This document shows positions 51,342 to 60,089 of a stretch of 64,000 nt of DNA, in pieces; positions within the stretch are counted from its first letter, which is position 1, and every line of letters starts with the position of its first letter. The translations under genes were made by a program, and so were the position numbers. Under the pieces are notes generated by a model. That model was given only the letters and a program-made list of their open reading frames with translations, was not told the origin of the DNA and did not search any database. The DNA is taken from positions 1-64,000 of the forward strand of contig PBAS01000052.1 in assembly GCA_002716625.1 (NCBI GenBank), given 5' to 3'. This DNA comes from Phycisphaeraceae bacterium. GTDB lineage: Bacteria > Planctomycetota > Phycisphaerae > Phycisphaerales > Phycisphaeraceae.

Positions 51342-52367
51342 ATGGCTGCGTGGATGGGCACGTTGGTCTATGATTTCATTCTTATTTCATGGGGTTTTGC
51401 CATGGGGATGGTCCGGATGAATTCGGGATTAGCGACTGTGGATATAGACATACCTTGTCCGCACAAGGATCGCAGCATTCCGCTGGTGTTTTTTGGATCT
51501 GGCTTGTTGTTACTGGGCGCTTTCTGCGGTTGCCTGGCGATTGCTACGCCAGTTGGGATGGTGTTGGGGTTGCCTGGGGCACAAACGTCCTTCGTCGAGG
51601 TAAGCCAGGTGGTGATGGCGTTTATTCTTTATGTGGCACTCATGGTGGTGTTTTCGGTTCTCGGTATTGGTTCGATCCGTGCACGGCGGTGGGTCCGATC
51701 GATCATGATGAGCATTGGTTGGATCTGGCTGCTCGTGGGTATTTTAACCCTTCCCGCGCTGGTGCCCGGTATTTACCAGATGCTCGTTGAGCGGTCTTCG
51801 CCAATTCCAGATACGTCGGTAACAGGACTACTTATTTTGATTGCTATCTTCGTTGCTCCATTTGCATCCATCCTCATCGTGGTCCCTGCTCTGTTCATCT
51901 GGTTTTATAGTCGCCCTACTGTCAAGAAGACTTGTGAGGATAGAAACCCTCTAACAAGTTGGTCTGACCGTTGCCCCACGCGGGTGGTGGCACTGGCCGT
52001 TGGGTTGGTCGTGGTTGTGTTAGCCCTGTTGCCACAACTTGCTGATCCGGTGGTGCCAGCATTTGGCTTGATGATGACCGGTTGGCTGGCATTGGTGGTG
52101 ATCCTGTTTGTTCAGGCCATTTTGTTGATCTTGGCCTTCTGGTTGATCCAACTGAAACCCGCCGGCTGGTGGTGTACGATGGCGGTCCTGATTCTGGTGG
52201 TTATGGATATTCTAGTAATGCTTTTGGCAGGTGAACCTGGCAGCAAACTGGCTTACGATTGGAGGCTTTGGTTTCTTGCGCCGGTTAGTGTGTTATTAAT
52301 TCTCTACACGGCGGTCATACGAAAGTCCTTTGGGGTCAGTATGAATAAGATGCTACAGGTGGAGTGA
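51342..52367 (+). CDS. Polytopic membrane protein of unknown function
   Basis: A 341-residue protein made up almost entirely of membrane segments, about eight. Examples are LVFFGSGLLLLGAFCGCLAI, VVMAFILYVALMVVFSVLGI, WIWLLVGILTLPALVPGIY, GLLILIAIFVAPFASILIVV and VVALAVGLVVVVLALLPQLA. A basic loop (SRPTVKKTCEDRN) splits it in two halves. I recognise no transporter or enzyme motif. The start ATG 51342 has no strong ribosome site. No operon partner is clear. Confidence 0.75.
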   Translation: MAAWMGTLVYDFILISWGFAMGMVRMNSGLATVDIDIPCPHKDRSIPLVFFGSGLLLLGAFCGCLAIATPVGMVLGLPGAQTSFVEVSQVVMAFILYVALMVVFSVLGIGSIRARRWVRSIMMSIGWIWLLVGILTLPALVPGIYQMLVERSSPIPDTSVTGLLILIAIFVAPFASILIVVPALFIWFYSRPTVKKTCEDRNPLTSWSDRCPTRVVALAVGLVVVVLALLPQLADPVVPAFGLMMTGWLALVVILFVQAILLILAFWLIQLKPAGWWCTMAVLILVVMDILVMLLAGEPGSKLAYDWRLWFLAPVSVLLILYTAVIRKSFGVSMNKMLQVE

Positions 52368-52555
52368 CGTGGATGCGTGGCCAGTACAACAAACAAACAC
52401 TGAAAATACCGCTCTATACTTATTCATGCAAGCTTTCTACGGGACAGGATGGTAGGAATTGAACCCGAATCGATGACGGTGAGCTATCAGGAAAATGTTA
52501 ATATGCGGCGGAGATAACCCTTGTGCCCCCAATAGCCAGATCAAAGTAGAGAATT

Positions 52556-53479
52556 ATGAATACAGATTGCCTTACCCACTGTCTTCAGGCATCAGAACGA
52601 CAGCAGTTTGAAAGTCAGGGCTATCTGGTCGTTGCCGATGCAATTCCACCAGATCAACTCAAAAGAATTAGCGACGCTTGTGATCGACTGCATGACACCA
52701 AACGACAAGCGGGGTTGGGACCACATATGCCGTTTAGTCATGGTGATATTATTGGCTATGACTCGGTGTTTGTTGATATGGCCGATTGTGCAGCCACGTT
52801 TCCCAAGGTTTGGGGCATTCTTGGTTGGAATATATATCTTTACCATTCTCATTTGGATGTGACGCCACCGTGTGACCCCAACCGATCAACCCGCGAACCC
52901 ACTGTGGCGTGGCACCAAGACAGTATGCGGGTGAATGATGAAATTGAGAGCAGCCCACGGCCACGATTGTCCTTGAAGATTGGCTATTTCATTAGTGATG
53001 TGTCATGCCCGCAGCGTGGGAATACGCTCATCGTGCCCGGGTCACACCTGCAGGACCATATTGAATTGGCAGGGGACGGGCAGTCCAATCCACCCGGTGC
53101 TGAGCCCCTGTGTGTTTCACCTGGTACCGCGGTGCTCATTGATCGGCGAATCTGGCACAGCCGAAGCCTCAATCAATCGGACATGACCCGTAAGGTTCTT
53201 TGGATGGGCTACAGCTATCGCTGGTTACAGCCCAAGGACGATATGACGGTAGAACATCTGTACCCCCAGCTTGACCCAATCCAGCGGCAGATACTGGGTG
53301 ACCGTGTATGCAATAATGGTTGTTACGCCCCTGAGGCGGATGATGTACCATTACGTACCTGGCTTGGTGAACATTGTCCAGCAGATGCTGCTTGGTCCCG
53401 CGCTGGGCAGAGGCAATCGTATCCACCAGACGCAGCGAATATGATCGTCAGCAATCAGCCCGGTGGACAAAAGCGTTAA
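52556..53479 (+). CDS. Phytanoyl-CoA dioxygenase family (Fe/2-oxoglutarate) protein
   Basis: A 307-residue 2-oxoglutarate dioxygenase with the iron H-x-D in TVAWHQDSMRVNDE (about residues 118-131). The distal His is in DRRIWHSRSLNQSDMTR, and the downstream Arg region RKVLWMGYSYRW binds the cosubstrate. The sequence LIVPGSHLQDHIEL is typical of PhyH-like enzymes acting on small polar molecules. It is not closely similar to the copy at 22.1 kb, so a recent duplication is unlikely. The substrate is unknown. Confidence 0.88.
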   Translation: MNTDCLTHCLQASERQQFESQGYLVVADAIPPDQLKRISDACDRLHDTKRQAGLGPHMPFSHGDIIGYDSVFVDMADCAATFPKVWGILGWNIYLYHSHLDVTPPCDPNRSTREPTVAWHQDSMRVNDEIESSPRPRLSLKIGYFISDVSCPQRGNTLIVPGSHLQDHIELAGDGQSNPPGAEPLCVSPGTAVLIDRRIWHSRSLNQSDMTRKVLWMGYSYRWLQPKDDMTVEHLYPQLDPIQRQILGDRVCNNGCYAPEADDVPLRTWLGEHCPADAAWSRAGQRQSYPPDAANMIVSNQPGGQKR

Positions 53480-53524
53480 GCTGATTCCGGTGAGTCTAGG
53501 GGTGTAATTCACGCCACGACCAAT

Positions 53525-54709
53525 CTACCTTGAGGCAGCCGGGGTGGTTTGTAATTCGGGTGCAGTATTTGTCAGTTCGAGCATTCGATTCAGCGCCACC
53601 AGCGACCAGTGCTTGACCTGCGGTTTGACGCTGATCTGGTTAACGATCTTTCCTTGTGAAAGTTGATCAAGAGTCCACAGCAAGTGTGGCATATCGATGC
53701 GATACATGGTCGTACAAAGGCACTGACAGTCGCTGAGCATTCGCACGGTGACACCCCGGTCTGCGGCCTGCTGGGCCAGGCGATGCACCATATGTACCTC
53801 GGTTCCAACCGCCCAGCGTGTGTCGGGCTCGGCTGCTTCAATGATTGTTTTAATTCGCTCAGTTGAACCGGTCAGATCGGCTTTGGCCACTACTTCATGA
53901 CAGACCTCGGGATGTACCAGAACAGTGACATCAGGCCATTGGGCGCGAATCTGGTCGACATGCTCAGGTCGAAATAACTTGTGGACCGAGCAGTGGCCTT
54001 TCCACAGCAAGAATGAGCTGTTTTCAATCTGTTGGGGATCGCAGCCACCGAGGGCCTGTGTTGCTTTAGGATCCCAGACACACATGTCCGTGTGCACGTC
54101 GTAGCCCATTGCTGCTGCGGTATTACGCCCCAGGTGCTGGTCAGGTATGAAGAGAACCTTGACAGGACCATTACCGCCCAACGCCCCGCCATTGAGGGCC
54201 CAGTCAAGGATCTGCTGGCAGTTCGAACTGGTGCATACCGCCCCACCATGCTCACCACAAAACGCCTTGATTGCAGCACTACAGTTCATGTAGCAAATAG
54301 GGACCACGGTCGTATCTCGATTCACCAACTGGTGATGAATCTGCTGCCATGCGTCAATCGTGTCCTCGTAGTCCGCCATGTCCGCCATTGAACAGCCAGC
54401 GGATAGATCTGGTAAAACCACCGCCACATCGTCTTCAGTGAGGATGTCGGCACTTTCAGCCATGAAATGTACACCGCAGAATATGACGTACTTGGCCCCC
54501 ACTTTCTTGACACGTTCAGCTGCGAGTTGGCTGAGTTTGAAACTATCACCGGTAAAGTCGGCAAAACGAATCACATCATCCTGCTGGTAGTGATGGCCGA
54601 GGATGACCAACTGGTCACCTAGATCAGCGCGTTGTGCATCAATCTCCGTAATCAGCTGATCATCCGTCAGGTTCGTATAACGCTTGGGTAGCGGCGGTTG
54701 CCACAACAT
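53525..54709 (-). CDS. nadA: Quinolinate synthase A
   Basis: A 394-residue NadA enzyme that condenses iminoaspartate with dihydroxyacetone phosphate to quinolinate in NAD synthesis, using an oxygen-sensitive 4Fe-4S cluster. Motifs are ILGHHYQQDDVIRFADFTGDS (as ILGHHYQQDDVI), YVIFCGVHFMAESADIL, PDLSAGCSMAD, CYMNCSAAIKAFCGEHGGAV, TSSNC and the late DCQCLC. Cluster cysteines are present. No nadB or nadC is in the window. Confidence 0.95.
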   Translation of the reverse strand: MLWQPPLPKRYTNLTDDQLITEIDAQRADLGDQLVILGHHYQQDDVIRFADFTGDSFKLSQLAAERVKKVGAKYVIFCGVHFMAESADILTEDDVAVVLPDLSAGCSMADMADYEDTIDAWQQIHHQLVNRDTTVVPICYMNCSAAIKAFCGEHGGAVCTSSNCQQILDWALNGGALGGNGPVKVLFIPDQHLGRNTAAAMGYDVHTDMCVWDPKATQALGGCDPQQIENSSFLLWKGHCSVHKLFRPEHVDQIRAQWPDVTVLVHPEVCHEVVAKADLTGSTERIKTIIEAAEPDTRWAVGTEVHMVHRLAQQAADRGVTVRMLSDCQCLCTTMYRIDMPHLLWTLDQLSQGKIVNQISVKPQVKHWSLVALNRMLELTNTAPELQTTPAASR

Positions 54710-54932
54710 GGTTGGTTATCTCCGTTCAGCATTGCATTATAGAGCTGATCGGTTGTGGAAGCCAAGAAATGTCCGACCATTATGGTGTTTGCAGCTTGGA
54801 TCATGTGGTCTGTGGAGTGTGGTGCCATGGCCGATCAATCAGTCTATTGAACCAGTTGAAGGGCAACCGGTTGGGAAACCCGCATCAGGAGGGATCTATC
54901 ATCCAGCCCGACTCTTTCGTACACTCTTAGCC

Positions 54933-55676
54933 ATGACTCAGGTGCTTGAAGTACATGATTTGGTAAAGCGTTTTAGTGGGCGGACGGTTGTGGACCACGT
55001 TTGCTTTGAAGTGTCTGAGGGGCAGATCGTCGGTTTGTTGGGACGCAATGGGGCGGGGAAAACAACGAGTTTTCGTGCCACCATTGGGATGATTACACCC
55101 GAAGACGGGCAGATTATCTTCAATGGCCAGGACGTGACTCGCCTTGCGATGTACGAGCGTGCACAACGCGGTATGGGGTATCTGTCACAGGAACCAAGTA
55201 TCTTTCAACGTCTTACGGTGGAGCAAAACCTGCTTGCAATTCTCGAAACACGCCCGTTGACACGTGGGCAGCGGTACGATCGTGTCACGGAACTGGTCTG
55301 CCAGTTTGGCTTGCAGCATAACCGCAACCAACAAGCCCGGACTCTTTCCGGCGGTGAGCGTCGAAAACTTGAGATTGCCAGGGCACTGATTACCGAGCCA
55401 TCGTTGGTTCTTCTGGATGAACCATTTAGTGGTGTTGATCCTGTGGCAGTCGAAGAACTTCAGCGTGAGATCCGGCGCCTACGAGATGAACATCACATTG
55501 CCATGTTGATTACCGACCATAATGTGCACGACATCCTGTCGGTCTGCGATCGTGTGTATGTTATTTTTGAAGGCAAGGTCTTTGCCGAGGGGACACCAAG
55601 AGAAATCATTACGAATCCACTGGTTCGGCAACGCTACCTTGGATCAACATTTAAGGGCGATGAGTTTGACCGATAG
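54933..55676 (+). CDS. lptB: LPS-transport-type ABC ATPase (LptB-like)
   Basis: A 247-residue ABC ATPase: Walker A GLLGRNGAGKTTSFRATIG, signature TLSGGERRKLEIARALI, and Walker B LVLLDEPFSGVDPVAVEEL. The latter, and HNVHDILSVCDRVYVIFEGK, match LptB, the ATPase that powers lipopolysaccharide transport to the outer membrane. ATG 54933 opens the conserved MTQVLEVHDL; the frame is open to 54684, overlapping nadA. Partner genes lptF/lptG or lptC are not visible here. A branched-chain amino acid transporter ATPase is less likely. Confidence 0.88.
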   Translation: MTQVLEVHDLVKRFSGRTVVDHVCFEVSEGQIVGLLGRNGAGKTTSFRATIGMITPEDGQIIFNGQDVTRLAMYERAQRGMGYLSQEPSIFQRLTVEQNLLAILETRPLTRGQRYDRVTELVCQFGLQHNRNQQARTLSGGERRKLEIARALITEPSLVLLDEPFSGVDPVAVEELQREIRRLRDEHHIAMLITDHNVHDILSVCDRVYVIFEGKVFAEGTPREIITNPLVRQRYLGSTFKGDEFDR

Positions 55677-56017
55677 CTTGGACCTGGTAGCCAGTGGCCA
55701 GTGAATATTGAACTGAGGTGGAGTCGCATACCTGGCCTGACCTGACCTGACATGATCGTGACCTGATGTTCGGATTGGTTCCTGGAAACCCATGAGTCGG
55801 ATCGTTTGTCATTCCTGGTAAATAAAATGGTTGCTGGTGAGGAAAAGGTCGTTCGCGCAATGGGTATAGGTAGATTGATTCATCGTGTTTATGTGTTTCC
55901 TGTTCGATATTCCTGTCATGGGGCTTGCAGGTCTTATGGCTTTTTCGTTGTGTGCCATATGGATGATCAATCAGTCGGCAACGGTTCTTCGCGTACAGAT
56001 TCCAGTCGGAGAAGTCG
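55677..56017. other. Intergenic region with short CCTGA repeats
   Basis: These 341 bp between the lptB-like gene and the pseudouridine synthase hold no convincing gene. Around 55733-55765 the pentamer CCTGA/TGACC recurs four times. A 60-codon open frame (55885-56067) with one hydrophobic stretch overlaps the next gene's start and has no ribosome site of note, so I leave it out. Confidence 0.4.
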
Positions 56018-56905
56018 ATGAGCCGTTCACCGCGGGCAAAGAGTCCTGGTTGTGGCACAGAGGATGATTCTCGTAAGCCGGTTGCTGCTGCGGCCGAAAA
56101 GGGTTTGCGCCTGCACAAGTTTTTGGCCGAGGCTGGTGTGGCTTCGCGGCGCAAGTGTGAGGAACTGATTCTTGCCGGACGTGTAAGGGTCAATGGTCGA
56201 CTCGTCAACACATTGCCTGCTTGGGTGAACCGCGACCATGATCATGTTGAGGTTGATGGGCAGGTTGTTAGACCACCGGGTGCCAAGGGGCCGACCTCCG
56301 GTCATTTATACATCGCTCTTCATAAGCCCAAGCGTGTCATATCAACTGTCAGTGATACCCACGGCCGTACCACCGTGATGGACCTGGTGGATCTTCCAAA
56401 CCGTCAATCGCGGAGGATCTTCCCCGTCGGCCGACTGGATGCTGATTCCACGGGCCTCATATTGCTGACAAGTGACGGTGAATTGGCTCAGCGGCTGACC
56501 CACCCCAGGCATGGCATTACCAAGAAATACATGGTTGAGATTCGCGGCAGGGTTTCAAGTGATGATCTGGGAAAACTTTCGGGCGGACTGTTTCTGGCAA
56601 GGCCAATACGATCCGGTGGCAGTCGGCCGGGGGCAAGGCGGGCAACCACATCATCGGTGAGAATGATTGGTCGCCCGCAATTGAGGAGTTACGGTGAATG
56701 TACGAAACTGCTCATGTCACTTCGCGAAGGTCAGAACCGTCAAATCCGACGAATGTTTGCACGTTTGGGGCTACCTGTACGTCGTCTGCAACGGATTACG
56801 ATTGGTCCGGTGAGTATCAAGGGATTGGCTGTCGGGCAGTGGCGATTCTTGGATAATCGTGAGCGGCAGGCAATGATGCGCGCGGTAAAGTTAAAGCCGC
56901 GTTGA
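56018..56905 (+). CDS. RluB/RsuA-family pseudouridine synthase
   Basis: A 295-residue enzyme that isomerises uridine in rRNA. An S4 RNA-binding domain (RLHKFLAEAGVASRRKCEELI, seen as KFLAEAGVASRR, about 31-90) precedes the catalytic domain with the aspartate in VGRLDADSTGLILLTSDGEL (about 150). GQNRQIRRMFARLGLPVRRL and IGPVSIKGLAVGQWR follow. GGAGA lies just before ATG 56018. A short basic insertion near residues 195-220 (SGGSRPGARRATTS) is unusual. RluB-type specificity is likely but RsuA or RluF cannot be excluded. Confidence 0.9.
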   Translation: MSRSPRAKSPGCGTEDDSRKPVAAAAEKGLRLHKFLAEAGVASRRKCEELILAGRVRVNGRLVNTLPAWVNRDHDHVEVDGQVVRPPGAKGPTSGHLYIALHKPKRVISTVSDTHGRTTVMDLVDLPNRQSRRIFPVGRLDADSTGLILLTSDGELAQRLTHPRHGITKKYMVEIRGRVSSDDLGKLSGGLFLARPIRSGGSRPGARRATTSSVRMIGRPQLRSYGECTKLLMSLREGQNRQIRRMFARLGLPVRRLQRITIGPVSIKGLAVGQWRFLDNRERQAMMRAVKLKPR

Positions 56906-57096
56906 TTATTTTCTGCTGTGGTATTTTCACCATCTTTTTTATTACAACCAATTCTGTCGACAATTACAGCGAACCAAATCACTGCCTTATACGTATTGTC
57001 TGGTAGTGCCTCCCAGGGCCTTTGCGGGGGTCTGCCTGTGGTCCTGATGGCGGAAAATGACCGAACTGAACCAATCAATTTGAAGGGAAAAGGTCA

Positions 57097-57324
57097 TTGA
57101 ATATCAAACTGGATGGAATTGAATCCGCAGGTTGGCTTCTACTGGATGTGGCTGAGTTTCTTGGTCAGGGGCCTTCCCTCTCCACTGCTGAGAAATCAAT
57201 ACATAACGCGCTGCGTACCAAGATTTCAAGGCAACTGCGACAGCAAGAACGCGAGGGGGATCCCTTGCAGTTAGTGTCCCATGTGCGTGATATGTTGGCC
57301 GCCACGACGGATCACCGCAGATAG
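57097..57324 (+). CDS. Small hypothetical protein (75 residues)
   Basis: A short frame starting at TTG 57097 with AAAGG six bases upstream. It encodes a helical, charged protein (MNIKLDGIESAGWLLLDVAE... ending HVRDMLAATTDHRR) without signal or membrane segment. I do not recognise a family. It lies between the pseudouridine synthase and the convergent prepilin-like gene, where no other gene fits. The unusual start codon keeps confidence moderate. Confidence 0.45.
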   Translation: MNIKLDGIESAGWLLLDVAEFLGQGPSLSTAEKSIHNALRTKISRQLRQQEREGDPLQLVSHVRDMLAATTDHRR

Positions 57325-57330
57325 CTTACA

Positions 57331-58242
57331 TTAACCATCCGGGACAAGGCCCCTGGGGGCAATCCAGTCCGGTCCACCGAAGTTGTCGTCACCGAGGGGG
57401 TTAGACGGGAGGTTGCCCCATGGTATTTTTTTGTTGGGTGCATCAGCCCAAGGTAAAGCGTCATTGCCGTATTGTCCTGCATCAGGGATCAGGCGGGGGA
57501 TATCCACATGGCCATCCACATAGGCCATATTGACCTGTCCTTGGTGGCGATAGTCGACGTAAAAAGTTGGCTCATGCGCCCGGCCGCCAAAGTGAAGTGG
57601 CCAGTACAGGCCATGTGTTGCGTGGGTCCCCCATGGATGGGAAGGTGAAGTATCTGTGTACAGGTAGGTTGCGGCAGGGTAGGAAAACTCAGCATGTTTT
57701 CTAAGGTGTGGAGCCAACGAGTTGGCGGCACCAAAATCGTTCATCCCATAGGTTCGATCACTTGGTGGGCTCCATAAATATCCAGCCCGCCCCGGGATTG
57801 TATTGGACGGAATGTAAGTCGACTGTTCAGGACACCAAAAATCAGATTTAAAGCCAGTCGTCGATCCCTTTTGCTTGCCCTTTTCTCTGTATTTTAAATC
57901 AAACCCCATCACCCCTCTTACCACCTGGTCGAACCAGTTGTACTCGCCGTTCATATAATAAGGCAAAGGCAGGTAGCCATCGTGATCGACCACGTATATA
58001 TGGGTTCCCACGCCCAACTCCCGTAGTGATGCCTGGCATTGAGTCATCCGAGCGGAAAGTCTTGCCTGTTCGAGTCCTGGAGTCAGCATTGCGATGAGTA
58101 GTGCGACAATTGAAATGACCACGAGCAGTTCCATCAGCGTAAAAGCGGCAAGTGCCTCCGCGTGGTAATCACTTCGACACCACAACTTGCCTGTGTCATG
58201 TTCGGGTTGGGCGGTTTGGTTTAACGGCAATAGTTCAGCCAA
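57331..58242 (-). CDS. Prepilin-like protein with H-X9-DG motif
   Basis: A 303-residue type II-secretion/pilin-like protein of the kind hugely expanded in planctomycetes. The N-terminal methylation motif is AAFTLMELLVVISIVALL (about 33-50) after a long leader. The C-terminal motif HQGQVNMAYVDGHV is a perfect H-X9-D-G. Between them lies a Trp/Tyr-rich globular part (YYMNGEYNWFDQVV). Such proteins are assembled by a pseudopilin system or displayed on the surface; their function is mostly unknown. It ends 7 bp from the small hypothetical gene. Confidence 0.87.
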   Translation of the reverse strand: MAELLPLNQTAQPEHDTGKLWCRSDYHAEALAAFTLMELLVVISIVALLIAMLTPGLEQARLSARMTQCQASLRELGVGTHIYVVDHDGYLPLPYYMNGEYNWFDQVVRGVMGFDLKYREKGKQKGSTTGFKSDFWCPEQSTYIPSNTIPGRAGYLWSPPSDRTYGMNDFGAANSLAPHLRKHAEFSYPAATYLYTDTSPSHPWGTHATHGLYWPLHFGGRAHEPTFYVDYRHQGQVNMAYVDGHVDIPRLIPDAGQYGNDALPWADAPNKKIPWGNLPSNPLGDDNFGGPDWIAPRGLVPDG

Positions 58243-58422
58243 GGTTTAATCCGATATGTTTTTGCTCATTGAAGTACATTCAATGGTGATTATAGCCGCC
58301 GCTGGAGAATTATCTTCTTCGTGGCGTGCAAATAGATCATTGTATGGGCGCAGTTTGAGAAGCATGATCAAAAACAGAAACGTCAGTTGAATTATCAATC
58401 GAGATCTTGGATAGTGTAATAG

Positions 58423-58878
58423 ATGACGAGCTTTACCGTATGGATTCTTGCAGGAACGTTTGCCTTGCTCTGGCAGATCATTGGTGCGCTGGTTTTGATG
58501 TATCTCTTGTACGCCTTGATGATCGTTGTTAGGTACGTTTTTCTTTGGCGCCACGCGCAACGGGTTGGGGCGCCGATGGGGTTGGGAGAAGTGGTTAGCC
58601 TTCGATGGCAGCGTGTCAACGTCAATGAGATCATTGACGCCTGGGAACTGCTAGGTCAATCCGAACTTGGTATTTCAATTCAAGACCTTGTGCGACATCA
58701 TAAGCAAGGTGGCCGGATCGGTCAGGTTGTCGAGGCATTGTGTCTGGCCCGATCCCGTGATATGCGGGCTTCCTGGAAAGATCTGTGCAAGCGTGACCTG
58801 CAGGGCGAAAACGTCGTCGCGGCGATTGAACAGCGGGTTGCAGAAGCAGACAAGGTGAAGAAAGTGCGCGGTATTTGA
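58423..58878 (+). CDS. FloA-like N-terminal domain protein, short
   Basis: A 151-residue protein with one or two N-terminal membrane segments (residues 5-38). A domain follows that resembles the N-terminal part of flotillin-like FloA (YqfA): GAPMGLGEVVSLRWQRVNVNEII, then ELGISIQDLVRHHKQGGRIGQVVEALCLA and LQGENVVAAIEQRV. Full-length FloA proteins are about 330 residues and scaffold functional membrane microdomains; this protein lacks their C-terminal half. It may be a stand-alone variant or a remnant. It sits alone between divergent and convergent genes. Confidence 0.6.
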   Translation: MTSFTVWILAGTFALLWQIIGALVLMYLLYALMIVVRYVFLWRHAQRVGAPMGLGEVVSLRWQRVNVNEIIDAWELLGQSELGISIQDLVRHHKQGGRIGQVVEALCLARSRDMRASWKDLCKRDLQGENVVAAIEQRVAEADKVKKVRGI

Positions 58879-58899
58879 CCTGCCGCAATGGACAACATG

Positions 58900-58930
58900 A
58901 AGCATCCCACGCAACCTGTCGTGGATGCTT
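58900..58930. terminator. Bidirectional terminator-like hairpin
   Basis: AAGCATCCCACG and CGTGGATGCTT pair over 11 bp with one bulged base and an 8-base loop. The hairpin lies between the convergent FloA-like and OmpA-like genes and could end transcription from both sides. Confidence 0.6.
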
Positions 58931-58998
58931 TGATACCGGGCACAACTGTATCCCGATGATTTTGTGTTGTTGATTGTAGGACGCGGGCGTTTGTGGAC

Positions 58999-59838
58999 TT
59001 ATTTGATCGGGTCACTCACCTTCACCGCCGGTGCCCCCACGGGTTCCGCTGCTGGGGGTGTCGATGATGCAAGGTTCTGGGGGATCGATGAAGCCACGAG
59101 ATAGATTTCCACTCGGCGATTGGAACGGTTTCCTTTATCGCTATTGGGTTGGATCGGGCGATATTCACCGTAGCCGGATACGTTAAGGCGAACGGGTGTA
59201 ACCCCTGCAGACTCCAGGATATTCTTGACAGCAATTGAGCGGTGCGTTGAAAGATGCCAGTTGGTTGGATGTTTCTGTTTTGTCTCAGTGTTTTTGATCG
59301 GCACATTATCAGTATGGCCCACTACACGGACCTCGTACTTCGAGGCATGTGGTGTCGAAAGAATTGTTGCGAGTTTCTGCAGTCCGGCAACTGCTGTGTC
59401 ACTGACTTGGTCGCTGCCAAGTGGGAAGGTTAGGTCGCTGGTAAGTCTTACCATTCCAAGGTTCTTATCATAGTTCATTAACGCCGGATCCGAAGCAGCC
59501 AGTTGTTCCAGTTCGTTATTGAGTTCCGGTGGCAGCGGTGTTTGACTTGTCGCCAGTTCCCGAATCTTTATCTCTGCGTCATCCAATGCCTGCTTGAGTT
59601 GGTCAACTTGGACCTGACTGGCCGTAAGTTGTCCCACCAGTTCCGGATCAGGGACCTTCGGCGCATTTTGCATTGCCGAGATATGTGAATTGGCCTGATC
59701 CAGTTGGTTCTTCAGTTCTTCATTTTGTTCTAGACTGGTACGATAGAGCGTTTCGAGATCATCATGCTGACCTTGAGCAACGCAACCACCGGCAACAAAT
59801 GCAACCAGATATAATCCACATAGAATGAGCTTCTTCAC
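58999..59838 (-). CDS. OmpA/MotB-domain lipoprotein
   Basis: A 279-residue envelope protein. GTG 59838 starts a lipoprotein signal ending FVAGGC. A coiled-coil region (about 25-105: ETLYRTSLEQNEELKNQLD, ADAEIKIRELAT-like) follows. Then comes an OmpA-like peptidoglycan-binding domain with VRVVGHTDNVPI, HRSIAVKNILESAGV, VSGYGEYRP and GNRSNRRVEIYLV. It probably links the outer membrane to peptidoglycan, like Pal. The frame is open to 59916, but GTG is preceded by AAGGAA. A Pro-rich tail ends it. Confidence 0.9.
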   Translation of the reverse strand: MKKLILCGLYLVAFVAGGCVAQGQHDDLETLYRTSLEQNEELKNQLDQANSHISAMQNAPKVPDPELVGQLTASQVQVDQLKQALDDAEIKIRELATSQTPLPPELNNELEQLAASDPALMNYDKNLGMVRLTSDLTFPLGSDQVSDTAVAGLQKLATILSTPHASKYEVRVVGHTDNVPIKNTETKQKHPTNWHLSTHRSIAVKNILESAGVTPVRLNVSGYGEYRPIQPNSDKGNRSNRRVEIYLVASSIPQNLASSTPPAAEPVGAPAVKVSDPIK

Positions 59839-60089
59839 GTTGGGTTCCTTTCCTTCGTTGACCCCGCCATCGACTACCATGAACGTCCGACCCGAGCGAA
59901 CACCCGGATGACCCATACACCCCCCTTCTTTACATCCCCGGTACCGCTTGGCCCAGAAGGCCTTGGGCAGCTATGCACTGCTTCCCACCCAAGCTACCTT
60001 TTACTCAGCCAAAATCAAACTGGCCCCTTTGTCAACGGCGATGACGGTGCTGGGATCTTGGGGCCAATGGTAAACGAGCCACCTGATTA

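Noticed and set aside
52440-52475. A tRNA T-arm-like string on the minus strand (GGGTTCAATTCC context)
   Set aside because: The T-loop-like sequence is present, but the T-stem pairs only partly, no matching 5' acceptor strand or anticodon arm is found upstream, and no CCA-proximal structure fits. Could be chance or a remnant; not a tRNA gene.
55733-55765. Short CCTGA tandem-like repeat
   Set aside because: Only about four imperfect copies; too short to call a functional repeat element.
55885-56067. A 60-codon plus-strand frame with a hydrophobic segment
   Set aside because: No ribosome site, overlap with the well-supported pseudouridine synthase start, and no recognisable family.
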